64,000 nt of DNA from Cenococcum geophilum 1.58 (taxonomy: Eukaryota; Ascomycota; Dothideomycetes; Gloniales; Gloniaceae): contig KV748189.1 of NCBI GenBank assembly GCA_001692895.1, positions 1,806,432 through 1,870,431 on the forward strand. The letters run 5' to 3'. Numbering within the stretch: position 1 is the first letter of the stretch; the number at the start of each line of letters is the position of its first letter. Positions 1 through 11,060 of this stretch are shown here, piece by piece. Position numbers and translations under genes: made by a program. The notes below the pieces were generated by a model that did no database searches, was not told the origin of the DNA, and worked only from the letters and a program-made list of their open reading frames with translations.

Positions 1-646
1 CTACTAGGGCTGCTACTGATGATGTCCGTGACCATAAATCCAAATCAGCATCATCCTTATCTAGAGCCTCTGCGAAATAACGTAAGGGCATCGCGGCAGC
101 GATGTGGGGTGGGGTAATCGGGGTTCCCTGTTCCTGGATGATCGCTTCATGATGCTCGAGGCGATATTGCATCACCTCAAGCATGAATTGGCCGTGGTTT
201 TTGTACGAAAGATGCAGAATTTGCGGCAGAGTGTTCGGTGCACTGTCTGCAGCACCTGCCAGCTGTGCTGGTCCAGGCACAAAATCGTCTTGTAGAATAT
301 TATCATATTCTAGATTATCTCCGTAAAGCTCATGACGCCGGTACTCGGATAGAGATTCGGTATATTTAAATATCTCGGACTCGAAGAGCTTTGTATAAGC
401 TTCTGTAGCTTTGTCGTAGGATTGTGGGCCTTCGGAATGGTACTTCAAAGCTGTTTGGTATAGTTTTAAGGCTTCCTCGATTTGGATTTCTTTAGTATCG
501 TCGATTTCGTCTTCAGACTCATTGTCAGACTCTACGTTTAGAGCCTTGAAAGCTGACTACGGATAATAATCATCAGCGATCGTACATCCACGTAGCGTGC
601 TGTCTTCAACATCTTTACTCAACGATCTATCGTTGAAACGTACCAT
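1..646 (-). CDS. hir3: HIR histone chaperone complex subunit Hir3, N-terminal part (partial)
   Basis: The gene runs off the left edge, and 186 residues are visible. The first coding exon is only the ATG (646-644). A GTACGT donor follows at once, and an intron (643-557, with a CTGAT branch-like site) ends in CGTAG. Exon 2 (556-1) is fully open. The N-terminus, with an acidic stretch followed by DDTKEIQIEEALKLYQ and later FESEIFKY and PITPPHIAAAMPLRYFA, matches my knowledge of the fungal Hir3 (CABIN1-like) family. Hir3 is a TPR-rich scaffold of the HIR complex, which places H3-H4 independently of replication and represses histone genes. The visible part would be the first TPR-like helices. No ATG-initiated open frame marks it, because the start is split off by the intron. 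Function is by family; the sequence shows only the N-terminus. Confidence 0.88.
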
Positions 647-1017
647 GTTGCAAGAAGCTACAGAAAAGGCGAAGGTTGTCCCAGAAAAGATTGGGAGTAA
701 GAAAGAGGCTACATTTAGATTGTGGACAACTGAATAGGAGAGGTAGCCTCTATTGAGGCCGGGTTCATGTTAAGTGAATATATAGTGCATGTCGCGTTCG
801 CGCGGAGGTAAAGCTGTCGCACGTTCCTTGAGATCGCCCGGCTTGGCGTCCTTTAGCCAGCGCTGGCCAATTTGTTGATTCTAGCTAGTCTTACCTCTCA
901 CCTCCCACGCCATTGCTCTCCACCATTCAATACGTGCTGGATTATTCCAGTAAGCTTTAAATAAGCAGGTTACACCCATTGCGCTGCTCTGCTTCCCCCC
1001 GTGCGGCGCCCTCAAGC
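647..1017. other. Divergent intergenic region hir3 / BUD7
   Basis: This 371-bp gap separates the two divergently transcribed genes and must hold both promoters and 5' leaders. A GC-rich patch (TCGCGTTCGCGCGG, about 792-805) is visible. I recognise no TATA box or factor site with confidence. Confidence 0.4.
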
Positions 1018-3576
1018 ATGGTTCTTCCAGCTGTTCCTGAGTAGGTTCGCATTTTGTTTTTGGAATCTGAAGCTCATTCCCTATATACTCATGATAAATA
1101 CTCGAATGTTATATTCAGCTTTGCTGACCCAGCCTTGCGCTATATCAATTGCGCTCTACTCTGAGGAGCAGTATCTGCGCTGCTGCTAGGCGCATTGAAT
1201 AGCCACCTTCAACATGCTAATACATCACTCACTCTAGGATCTTCGAAGAGGAGCTACATTCTGCAGTCGAGGCTCGAGCAGACACACTCCAAGCATTACG
1301 GGAATTAGGTCCTCCTGACCTTGTTCATCTTGTCAAGCAGCCCATCAAGTCAACCACGAAGCAGGTGCGACGGAGGTCCTGATTATAGACCCTTGATCAC
1401 ACCTCAACGCAACCCTACCACTCGGAGATATACTGAGATTTGTATTAGGTCGGAGTATATCACCATGTCACCGGCATAGACGCCTCCTCTTCGGCCAGTT
1501 TGGCAGCTTACATCAATACCCTTACATACTCACCTCACGACAAGACGCATAAAGTGGTATCTGGGCTATATTGGTATGGATGACTGTCCCTGATAAACTC
1601 ACAACAGAGCACTGACCTTTCAGTTGCTACAATGCCTTTTCGCGCCTGGATATGCGCGTCCAGGTTGCTATACCAGGAACGGTAGAGAGCTACTGCATAG
1701 ACGAGCGGGGAGACAAGCGGGTAGCAACAGACGATTTATGGCTGGAAACATATCTATGTAGCGTCCTTCGCGCATACTCATATGCAGACGATGGCTCAGG
1801 TGACACAATCAAGAAGATTGTGGGTGTGCGGAGATTCAATCCAATTACAAGCACGGAAAGCGAGCACAAGTTCCTAGATGCAGCCGAACGCCTGTTTTTC
1901 AATGGTCAGTTCCTTTCCCTTCTTTCTTGTAAAATATTCTCTAATTGTGGGGATAGGCTGGCAGCTTGGCTCCGATCCTGAGATACAGGTCCCCAACCTC
2001 GTCTCGAACCACTTGGCAACTGGGCTTCTGGATTATATACACACAACCGGGAGATATGCGTCCGGTATTAATCTATTCGAAAAGCTCCGGACACGAGATG
2101 CCGAAATATCATCCTTGCTTGCGCGAGTCTATATCTCTGCGGATGAAGAGGTTAAGGCCGTTCAGTTGTTACATGAAGCAATCCAAGAGCTTCCTATGGA
2201 CTACTCTTTACTTGATTGCCAGGCGGATTTCTGCGAAAAGAAAGGTCGTGGAGACCTTGCTCTCGAGATCGCAAAACGAAGTGTTGTTTCTGCACCCAGC
2301 GAATTCGGCACGTGGGCACGACTTGCTGAAGTTTATGTCAGCTTGGAACAGTGGGATCTCGCTTTACTAACACTTAATTCATGTCCTATGTTTACATATC
2401 AGGACAAGGATGCACCGCGGATGCCTGAACCTCTCAAAGTGCATCTTCCAGCTATGCCGGAAACGATCTGTGATGAAATTGACGATAGCAACATAGATGA
2501 CATTGAACTCGTACATCCCACTCTCCGGAAACTCCACGCCGCAGGTTTCAAAGGCACATTTCTGAAAGCGTACATTCTTTTAACTGAGATTACTAAGAAG
2601 ATTGGATGGGACCAATTACTCCGCATACGAAGCCAAGTCTTCGTCATGGAAGAAGAATATCGGCACGAGAAACAAACAATTTCACATCAACCCGGTTCCC
2701 GCAACGCCAGCACGACGGCGCTGCGCTCGCCCAGCCCAAAGACCAATGGTCATGGGGAAGTAGAGTTAAATTCGCCTTCCTCTGATACCCCCAATGGCGA
2801 GCCTTCGAGCTCCGAGGTCGATGACCGGCACTCAATAGAGAAGCCTGGTCACACCGTCGCCTCAGAAGTCGTCAAAGCCGGCAGCGACGAAGTATGTCAA
2901 CCATTTCTATTTCCCACCACTGTATATATCCGCCCCACTACTAACGAAAGACACAAGCCCGACCAACTCCACTCCGCTACCTACACGCAGTTTCAAAACA
3001 AGCGTCTGTGCGAGCGTTGGCTTGACAATCTCTTCATGGTCCTTTATGAAGACCTGCGCGTCTACACCATCTGGCGCACCGAGATGGCGCAGTACCGGCA
3101 ACAGCAACTTCTATACAAGAAGTCTGCCGAGGAATGGGAAATCTTAGGTGAGCTAGCGGAGCGACTCCACCATTTCGATGAAGCCGTCGAAGCGTATGAA
3201 AGCTGCCTCAGCATCAGGTTCAGTCCAAAAGCTATGAAGGGTGTACTAAAGCTGAGCGAGATGCGGCATAACGTGCGAGACGCATGTGGCGCTTTGATTA
3301 GGTTGGTTACGTGGCAATATCGGTGGTATTCTGAGGTAAGTGTGAATTCCATTATCCGATTTTTACTGGTTTCATATTAAAGGAAGGCTCGTACTAACGA
3401 GGTAATAGTTCTCGCCAGCATTACTCTACACCATCCGCAAGCTCATCGAGGAAGAAGGCGCCGTCAAGGTTCGTAGCATAATACAGGGCACTAGTCTCCC
3501 GCAGCACGTGCTTGACCTCACGCATCAATATGCCGCACTCTGCGCCGCGTTTCGCAGCAGCGGGAGTGACGGCTGA
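1018..3576 (+). CDS. BUD7: ChAPs-family protein (Chs5-Arf1-binding, Bch1/Bud7 type)
   Basis: Proposed exons are 1018-1040, 1238-1364, 1449-1573, 1624-1904, 1957-3335 and 3409-3576. All phases agree and give 700 aa. The protein matches the ChAPs family: ELGPPDLVHLVK near the start, YHHVTGID, CYNAFSRLDMRVQVAIPGTVESYC, TPR-like helices in the middle, then KRLCERWLDNLFMVLYEDLR and a FSPALLYTIRKLIEEEGAVK tail. In yeast these proteins join Chs5 in exomer, an Arf1-dependent coat that carries chitin synthase 3 and other cargo from the trans-Golgi to the plasma membrane. A further intron is likely at 2892-2957: it has a GTATGT donor, a CTACTAAC branch site and an AG, is 66 nt long and in frame. Its removal would take 22 residues from a low-complexity linker and give 678 aa. 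The start at 1018 is chosen because a 23-nt first exon joins in phase to the conserved second exon. Confidence 0.87.
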
Positions 3577-4173
3577 GTGGAGAAACTTAGTGAGTGGTTT
3601 ATGTGTTGCGAAGCGAGCTTAAGGGTCTGCTGGCGGCCATGTCATTGAAAATCCAAAGTGATGGGATGCTGCTTTTTCGATACATTTCTTGAGCGGTTAA
3701 GTTACCTACCATAGGTAATGTTGTAATAAGCTAGAATGGGTCGGATGAGGGCATGGTTAGCGACGTTGTATAGTCCGGTGGTGGAAAAGATATTGAGCGT
3801 TTTAATTGAGGCTGTCTGCTATATGTAGGCCTTCTTATTGTCTCCGTATTGTGCTGTACTTCGCTTCTGATCACTATATGATATAAGGTTGACTTGTGAG
3901 TTTGTTGTCGTTGGATGATGCTAATTGCGGTAAACCATCAAATCATCGTAGCCATTGGTTAGTTCAACATTTCATGAGCATCACCCACTGCGCGGTTCCA
4001 AGATGCTTGCAACCTTTTTTTTCTTCCCTTTATCGTATCACACGAATCGAGTTACTCAGTCGCCCGCAATGCCCAGGAAAAGAACAATCTCACGGGATGC
4101 AAATATTCCAGTAGTAAAGCAACAGCGCCACCATATTCCTCCTCCGCTGCCAACTCCAACCCACACCATGCAC
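3577..4173. other. Intergenic region between BUD7 and RPS16 (3' ends)
   Basis: The two genes converge here, so the stretch holds both 3' untranslated regions and terminators. It is moderately AT-rich. I see no gene, repeat or RNA in it. Short open frames around 3,900-4,370 are antisense shadows of RPS16 or random. Confidence 0.5.
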
Positions 4174-4911
4174 TTAACGGTAGGATTTTTGGTACCTCGC
4201 ACGTGCGCCTGGACCGCCGAACTTCTTGGGCTCGCACCGCCTGTTGTCGGCAACGAGGAGTGTTCGGTCATATTGTACGAGTGCCTGCTTCAGCTGGTTC
4301 TTGGAGTGCTCGTCAATGTATTTCTGGTAGTACGCTATCTGCAAATTTCACGTTCTGTCAGCTAACCCTTCCAAATGTCGTCATTTTAGGATGGCCCTCA
4401 AATAAGAGCAAGTATATTTCTGTAGCCGTATGTGGCGGTAAACGTACGATTGATTTAGCGATGGCCTGCCGGATGGCGTAGATCTGAGATGTGTGACCAC
4501 CACCGGAAACTCGAACCCTGATGTCGACATCCGCTACCCATTCCGTCAGCAATCTGCACATACATCCCCCGCCAGTTGTAAGTATAGGGCCGTACCGAAC
4601 TTGTCAATACCGAGGATGAGGACAGGCTCGTAGACCTTGAACCGCAGGATTTCGGGTTGGACGAGGGCGAGCGGCTTTCCGTTGACCTTGATCAGACCTT
4701 TACCGGCCTGTTTTTACAATTATTAGACGATCCGCTCTCTATTTCACGTCGTTGGTTTCTTCAGCTAATATACCTTGCAGTGTGCGACAGCTGTTGCAGG
4801 ATTGTGTTAGTTCTCAAAATTCACATAAGACTTGTTCAGGCGGGAGCGCAGGCGCATACCAGTCGCAGTCTTCTTCTTTCCGAAGCATTGCACACTCTGA
4901 GTAGAAGCCAT
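4174..4911 (-). CDS. RPS16: 40S ribosomal protein S16 (uS9)
   Basis: Five exons on the minus strand: 4911-4860, 4790-4774, 4707-4596, 4533-4448 and 4338-4174. They give 143 aa, the length of yeast Rps16. The reading begins [17 protein letters not shown]. The second exon is a 17-nt micro-exon encoding the AVAHCK junction. Later come [51 protein letters not shown] and the basic tail ending QKSYR, all hallmarks of uS9. Its C-terminal tail reaches the P-site tRNA on the small ribosomal subunit. Introns are 69, 66, 62 and 109 nt. It is a single-copy housekeeping gene, convergent with the BUD7 gene and divergent from the RCC1-repeat gene. Confidence 0.96.
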
Positions 4912-5283
4912 GCTGGGCAGTATGGCTTGTCGTAGGTATGCTGTGGAGGGGATGGGCTTCGTCGAGATTGTCGCTGGTCGTCTGTTCACTAAAGTTGAGG
5001 TTGGCCGTTTTTCGCTCTCGGCAAAACGGGTGTGTGGGAACGGGATTTGCCGTGAGGATAATTATTATGTCATCAAATTCTTAGTCTCGCCAAGCATCAA
5101 GAAAATGGTAGCCTACAACACCAAATGTTGCCTCGAAATAATCGAACAAGGGATTAGAAAGCTAATTTTCGGCATCAAGTACTGATCATGCGTAATTTTC
5201 TTTGCGTGTGATTCAATCCCCCAAACTAGACATCGTTCCCGAAACCCCGTCAAACATCACAAGGATAGTTTTTTCAATCAAAC
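4912..5283. other. Divergent promoter region RPS16 / RCC1-like gene
   Basis: This 372-bp gap between two divergent start codons should carry the strong RPS16 promoter. I could not pick out a canonical ribosomal-protein gene element and see no small gene. Confidence 0.4.
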
Positions 5284-6363
5284 ATGCTCTTCGCTTTTGG
5301 TTCCAATGGCTCAGGTCAGCTCGGAATCGGCCACCGAGATGATGTATCGATTCCTACGCTCTGCATAGTCCCACCGCCTCGTGCTGAACATAATTCTGGT
5401 GAAGAAGATGAAATCGCCTGTATCACCGCAGGAGGAAATCACACCCTCATACAGCGGAGGTCAGGGGTCCTCTACGGGACTGGAGACAACACAGATGGCC
5501 GTTGTCATCTAGGCCTACCTCACAAGACTGAGAACCAAAGCTGCTCCGCGAACCTAAACAACTTGACTGTGCTCGAGTACAGTACTTCCATGGTCAAGCA
5601 ATGTGCAGCAACTTGGGAAGCTTCCGCTATTATTACCACCAGAGAGAGTGCCACCGTCATCCTAACATGCGGGACTGGCAACAGAGGAGAGCTTGGTCAA
5701 GGATTCGATAAATCCAGCTCAATCGATTTCGGGATGGTAGGCAGTCATACGAATGTCACTCCTGTTGATATCGCGGGTGGCATGAATCATTTTGTTACAG
5801 TCATGTCCAACGGCGAAGCTTATGGCTGGGGAAGTGGACGGAAAGGGCAGATTGGCGAGCCTAAAGCAGATTGCTGGTCACCTCGAAAATTAGAAGGCAT
5901 CCCATTCCGGGCGGTTCGAGCTGTCTGCGGCAGAGATTTCACTTATATTGTCGGCTCGCCCGACCATGGCGAGCATTTAATATTAGGCTCCGATAAATTT
6001 CATGTCCGGTCAGCAGCGCCAACCACAATTCCTGCTTGGAAAGAGATTGGCGCAAGCTGGGGCGGAATCTATGTGCTACTTGAATCAGGAGCTCTACTTT
6101 CCTGGGGTCGAAACGACCACGGGCAATTATCCCCTAGTAGTCTGCCTGAGCTCGATCATATTGCTGTAGGTAGTGAACATGTCGTTGCGCTGGCCAAGAC
6201 AGGAAAGGTTTTAGCTTGGGGCTGGGGAGAACATGGTAATTGTGGAAGTCCTATTGCACCGAATGGGGATGTCGCTGGTCGTTGGAATGAGATACCAGTT
6301 CAAGGAAGTGTCAAGATTGTAGGAGCTGGCTGCGCTACTAGCTGGATCGATACTAAGGAATGA
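5284..6363 (+). CDS. RCC1-repeat protein, ATS1-like
   Basis: A single uninterrupted exon of 359 aa. At least six RCC1-type blade signatures occur: AFGSNGSGQLGIGH (about 4-17), VLYGTGDNTDG (about 62), TCGTGNRGELGQG (about 128), AYGWGSGRKGQIG (about 180), LLSWGRNDHGQL (about 270) and VLAWGWGEHGNCG (about 315). These predict a seven-bladed beta-propeller. The opening motif and the length fit yeast Ats1 (alpha-tubulin suppressor), a partner of Kti11 linked to tRNA wobble-uridine and diphthamide modification, better than the longer nuclear Ran exchange factor RCC1. The start is the first ATG, and the propeller motif begins three residues later, so no signal peptide fits. The family is clear; the Ats1 orthology is an inference from the N-terminus and length. 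Confidence 0.82.
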   Translation: MLFAFGSNGSGQLGIGHRDDVSIPTLCIVPPPRAEHNSGEEDEIACITAGGNHTLIQRRSGVLYGTGDNTDGRCHLGLPHKTENQSCSANLNNLTVLEYSTSMVKQCAATWEASAIITTRESATVILTCGTGNRGELGQGFDKSSSIDFGMVGSHTNVTPVDIAGGMNHFVTVMSNGEAYGWGSGRKGQIGEPKADCWSPRKLEGIPFRAVRAVCGRDFTYIVGSPDHGEHLILGSDKFHVRSAAPTTIPAWKEIGASWGGIYVLLESGALLSWGRNDHGQLSPSSLPELDHIAVGSEHVVALAKTGKVLAWGWGEHGNCGSPIAPNGDVAGRWNEIPVQGSVKIVGAGCATSWIDTKE

Positions 6364-6552
6364 TTATGTCTGTGTTCTCTCGTTCCCGATTCCAGATGCC
6401 TTGCTCAGTAGAATTAGTGGGCTTACATCAAGGCATACTAACAGCGCATCCTTATCTGCGGAACGCCTGCACTCCTAAAGAAGTAAAAATGCTCACATTG
6501 GTAGCCAACGAACTGCCACATCGACATCTGCATGAGTTCCGACTCCAATAAT

Positions 6553-8152
6553 TCACCACAACCCCTGGATCTAGCCCGAGTCAGTGGAGATATGTTAAGT
6601 AATACCCACTGCACGCATACCTGTGAGATGCGTTGTGTCGGCGGAAGTGCTTCTGCACTGTCTTGTGTCTCGGACCTTGCTAAACTACCGCTATCTTGGA
6701 ATGTGGGATGGATGCCAATGGCCTGCGAACTCGTCAACTTAGTACAGATAGAAGTCTCACAAGGCTTACATCGTCTGCACTCGCGTCCCATCCAAGTGTT
6801 TCCTCGTCATTCCTGTAATCCACTGGGTCCCATCGATTATCTTCCTCGTCCGCTGGGATAAAAAGGCTCTCCGGGTCAGGGTCAGTTGGCTTCGGCGGTG
6901 TTGCTCTTTTTGCCGAACCTGGATTTCTGAGACGACGAGTAGATGCACGTGATGCAGGAGCAACTGGGGGAGGCATTTCTAATCTCCTATTTCGGCTTCC
7001 TGACCGTTCACTCACAGCCGATTGCGCTCTCGTATTTGCTCTGGTGGGCGTGACCGCAGCAGATGGCGTTGGCGCTTCTGAGTGATCGCCTGCTGTCATT
7101 AAAGTGAATTCGCAGTACATTCCTTCCGACGTATAACAGAACTGCAGCGGTCTAGTCGGTTGGGAGTAGCATGCCTTCAGGTTTGTTTTGAGCGTGTCCG
7201 CATGGATGACAATCGCCTTAAAGTCCTTTACACTGATGATGATATGCATCTTCTCTTGAGTGTTAAATTCTTCAAAGTCAGAAGTATTTACAGCGACTGC
7301 AGTATGTAAGGGGTGTTTCAGTATCTCTAATTTACGTTAGCATGATTTTCCAAAATGTACGAGAGGGCGCAACCTTTGCCGTTCATAATTTTCTCCGTGT
7401 AGCTAGTAAAAATAGCTCGACCATCTTCAGCGTAAATGTCAAGCTGCTCGGTCTTTGGTCCGAAGTACTCAATATATTCCTTGAGTAATGCTGACTGTAT
7501 GCTCCATTTGTTGTTTGCCAGATTTTTGTCGAAGAGTGCATGCATGACTTCCACAGACTCGTATGTCAATTTGTACGTTTTTGTGACTCCTTGAATGACA
7601 CAATGCTGAGTAGGGAATCTCCGTTTCAAGGAGTGAGTGTTGACATACCTTGATTGCACACCATCCTAATCACAAATCGGCACTCAGTCTGGTCCGGTCG
7701 GTCTTGGACACTAACCTCGCAACGGTCGATTGCTGTGTCTTTGCCTCGCGCATCGTCGAGCCGTCCTTTGAATACCGAAAGCAGGGCCTGAGATCAGATT
7801 TAGTAAAAAGGAGCTTGCCAGACGGGTAACATCTCACGAACTTTGCTGTACATACTGCATGTAAAACGTCCTTCCATGCCTCCATTGCTAGGCAAGCATT
7901 CATATTGCGAGAAGAACTTATTTCCTTCTAACGCAAACGAGGCATACGCAGACTTCGAAGAGTTCAATGCGGTGAAGGTTAACTGATACGATAAGAAAGT
8001 TTTTCGTGACAGAGACCGCTGAAAAATGGGAGACCTACTCTATCCCTACGAGCTTCAATAGAAACAGAATCACTAAACTTTGCAAGGCATATAAGGAAGT
8101 CATGGACTCTTGAGGCAGCTTCTGGTGTAAGTGTAAAATTGAGCGTGACCAT
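6553..8152 (-). CDS. rad9: DNA-damage checkpoint clamp subunit Rad9
   Basis: Seven exons on the minus strand: 8152-8039, 7982-7842, 7787-7649, 7589-7374, 7326-6770, 6722-6621 and 6570-6553. They give 428 aa with consistent phases. The N-terminus MVTLNFTLTPEA, then FTALNSSKSAYASFAL, GRFTCSMYSK, ALLSVFKGR, DQTECRFVIRMVC, TYESVEVMHALFDK and EYIEYFGPKTEQLD, are the PCNA-like fold of fungal Rad9. The C-terminal third is the disordered, Ser/Thr-rich tail, ending LGWDAS..., TFQDSGS and TQRISQIQGLW. Rad9 forms the 9-1-1 clamp with Rad1 and Hus1 on damaged DNA and recruits the TopBP1/Dpb11-type activator of the ATR-class kinase. The last exon is only 18 nt. The start at 8152 is chosen because it gives the family N-terminus; no earlier ATG lies in frame. 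It shares a 215-bp divergent promoter with the F-box-like gene. Confidence 0.92.
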
Positions 8153-8367
8153 ATTGCTCTTCAAAAGGCAAAATCGCCTCTAGCTTCGAGCGGCTCTGAA
8201 GGTCATCTGTAAGAGTACGCTATTCACAAAGTAGTCGCCGATGAATCTATCTTGGCTTCGAGGCTTTCCCGTCGCGTGCCGTTGCCGAACGCGGTCCGCG
8301 ACCAAAACACGACGTCACCAAAACTTCCCTTTCCATCGGCTTCCTCGGTAATCAACGCCGGGGCATC
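8153..8367. promoter_or_regulatory. Divergent promoter rad9 / F-box-like gene
   Basis: The 215-bp spacer contains a GC-rich segment around 8,275-8,320 with GAACGCGGTCCGCGACC and a CACGACGTCACC (CRE-like GACGTCA) motif. A shared bidirectional promoter follows from the geometry; use of these motifs is a guess. Confidence 0.35.
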
Positions 8368-10385
8368 ATGGTTCCTACACTACCAGATGATATCTTGCAC
8401 CTTCTGTGCGAAGAATTATCTCTAAAGCGTGACTTTGATACTCTTTTCAACTGTGCGCAGGCAAATCGTGGCTTAGCTGTTCCCTCTCTAACCAGTCTCT
8501 ATCGGTAACGTCCCCCCTGTATCGATGTAGCGCACTGTGGCACCGTATCACCTAAATATTTCGTATATACATACTAATATTTCTTTCTTAAAGCATCCAT
8601 CATGTTGCTCCCGTTAGAGACGGGGGAGATGATGAGGCTATCCCGATCGCAACCCAGGAGCTAGTTTTTCAGAAATGGTCCATCCTATGGCGGTCCATCA
8701 TCGCCTCCAGCTTGGATGCAACTCTATTTCCGTACTGCCGCTATATCAAGACACTTGACTTAAGGGACTTATCATATTTGCTTGAGGATGATAAGTTGAA
8801 AGGCAAAATCGCAAAGTGAGCTCGTGCCCATAAGAACTCCTCTTTTTCCATTGGCTAATTTATAATTACAGAAACTTCTTCACCGGAGAACTCTCTAGGT
8901 TCCATATTACAATGGATACACCGGCACGGAAATCCGGAAGGCGTATGGTTCGCCTTAATGTCACTTCCATCATCGATGCTATTGGAGAAGGTAAGCGTAT
9001 AACATCTTCTACATATAATTTTACCCACTTACAGAATAGTTGTCACTCAACATACGCCAATGCTAGAGCAAATAAGCGGCCAACGTAAGTTCGCTTTAGT
9101 TACCGCATACTATGTTATTCCTTAACACAAACTACAGTACTCTCCCATGCACTTATCAGATGGGCCCCACGACTTCCTCGACTGCATTCCTTAGAGCTCC
9201 GGGACGGCAAAGCACTTGAAAATGAACTTGTTTATGCTTCCATCCATACAAACTGTCCCCAGTTTGATGCACTCAGTATTTATTCATGGTCTGTCATGAT
9301 GAACTGCCAATATCGACTTTCCAAGGATGCTAATTGTGTTCAGGTACGGAGATGATCGTGACCATAAACTTTCTGAGTTTGTAGGAGGTATTAGAGCTCA
9401 GTCTCTAAAATATATGGAGACAATCAGTGATGCTGGCATTGGAGCCGAGACATTTCTCGCGCTAAACAGCCATAGCGAATCCTTGAAAGAGCTCAGACTC
9501 TGCCTTAGGACTGAGGCACTACCGCATTTATCATTACTCAAAGGTTGCACCGCACTTGAAACGCTGAAATTAGAGGATTCGGATAAGCGAACGGACCTTG
9601 AGAAGACTCAAAATGACGTGTTCCTAGAAGTAATAGCCTGGCTCCGGGAATGCACCAATCTCCGAAATATCAGCATCACGAATTTCCTCTCCGCTTCTTC
9701 CATCATCCTCCCGTTACTTCTAGAAGATAATATTCATATCCAGAGGCTCGAGGTGGATTCATATCTAGTGAAGGATAACGGAGCGTTCCACCAGGCCCTG
9801 ACGCATCAGCGTTCCTCACTTCGAGCTCTCGACCTTAAGGGTGATGGCGATGATATCTTTCGCGATGATGTTGAGATTTTCGTTGATGCCCTCAAGACAT
9901 TGACAGAACTGAGAGAGCTTAAATTGAGGGGGGTGTCGGACTTGATGAGAGATGAACAGTTCATTCCGATCGTTGAGAACTTGAAGTTACTCGAAGACCT
10001 CTATATCAGCGGCTTAGAAGTCACAGATGCTCTCTTAGAAAAAGTTGCCGAGCTCAAGTATCTGAGAATCGTTACGTTCTACGTCATCAGCAAATTCACG
10101 GTCTACGGGTTTCTAGACTTTGTCTCCAAGCTGGGTCCAGGGAATCAGGGCATTGTGCTCTCTGTTGAGATGGCTGAGCAAAATTGGCTACTATCTGAGG
10201 AAAAGTTAGATCTCGTAAGAGAAACTCTTGCGGCAAAAGTTGGTGGAAGACTTGAATATACCCCTTTCAGAGGTGAATTTATATCCCACAATAAACTAAA
10301 AACTATTTATTTAATTATCCACACATTTTTTACTGACAAATCTATAGACCCAGATGTTTCCGAATTCGAAGGTGAGTCCGACTAA
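8368..10385 (+). CDS. F-box-like / leucine-rich-repeat protein
   Basis: Exons are 8368-8504, 8594-8815, 8872-8990, 9040-9084, 9138-9288 and 9344-10385, with all phases consistent, giving 571 aa. The N-terminus PTLPDDILHLLCEEL followed by FNCAQANRGLAVPSLTSLYR is the degenerate F-box pattern common in Pezizomycotina. The rest alternates L-x-x-L-x-L blocks (LHSLELRDG, LRALDLKGD, LRELKLRGV, LEDLYISGL), as in LRR proteins. F-box proteins bind Skp1 and bring substrates to SCF ubiquitin ligases; the substrate is unknown. A final in-frame intron is possible at 10273-10347 (75 nt, TACTGACAA branch, CTATAG acceptor), which would shorten the protein to 546 aa and remove an AT-rich, hydrophobic insert. 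The F-box call is weaker than the LRR-like call. I know no named orthologue. Confidence 0.72.
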
Positions 10386-10586
10386 GGGGATTCTGACCTT
10401 TCAAAAGCAAGTCTTAGTAGCTCAAAGGCGTTTGGTATATCTTGGTACGGATGAATACGAGGTATGAGACCATTCAAAATCGAGGCTAGGCTTGTGTTCG
10501 TAGGCAGATATGTGCTACAATATGATATGCTTATGTTTCTACCAAAGATCACATTTCGAGTGTCCTGCATAAGACGGAAACGGGCC

Positions 10587-10682
10587 CTTCCCAACCACAG
10601 AAGACAGCGCCGTCCTTAATCCTTACGCCACATGCTTCCCAACCACAGAAGACAGCGCCGTCCTTAATCCTTACGCCACATG
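10587..10682. repeat. 48-bp tandem duplication (two copies)
   Basis: Two back-to-back identical 48-bp units, each starting CTTCCCAACCACAGAAGACA and ending CGCCACATG (10587-10634 and 10635-10682). The identity points to a recent duplication by slippage or unequal exchange. It lies just after the F-box-like gene. Confidence 0.95.
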
Positions 10683-10861
10683 CCACTAGTTGCCTGGTAT
10701 ACATGTTTTACTCTCTTGAATGACGCTGCGTTTTCGTCTCTGCCGTCGCCTCCCTTTGCTCCTCCGCCGTCGTCGCTTGGGCGCCGCTGGCTAAATAGCC
10801 CCTGAGGACACGTCACCAGACGCTAGCTACCGCAACCAACCAACCGTTCAGCTATAACCTA

Positions 10862-11060
10862 TCCACCGCAGACAACCAATCTACCGCAGACAACCTGTCT
10901 ACCACAGACAGCCAATCTACCGTAGACAGCCAGTTTACCATCGCTGCAGACGGCTACCACACTATAGGCGCGCCGCAGACGCAGACAAAAACCACCACCA
11001 CCACAATATACCACAATACCACAATACCGCACTACCACAATACTACAAAACCAATTTACC
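10862..11060. repeat. Imperfect CCGCAGACAACC / CACAATAC repeat array
   Basis: From 10862 to about 10945 the unit ATCTACCGCAGACAACCA recurs about five times with drift. It is followed from about 10,988 by a CCACAATAC-rich stretch. This explains the low-complexity minus-strand open frame here (VVCGRLAVCGR type), which I do not call a gene. Confidence 0.75.
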
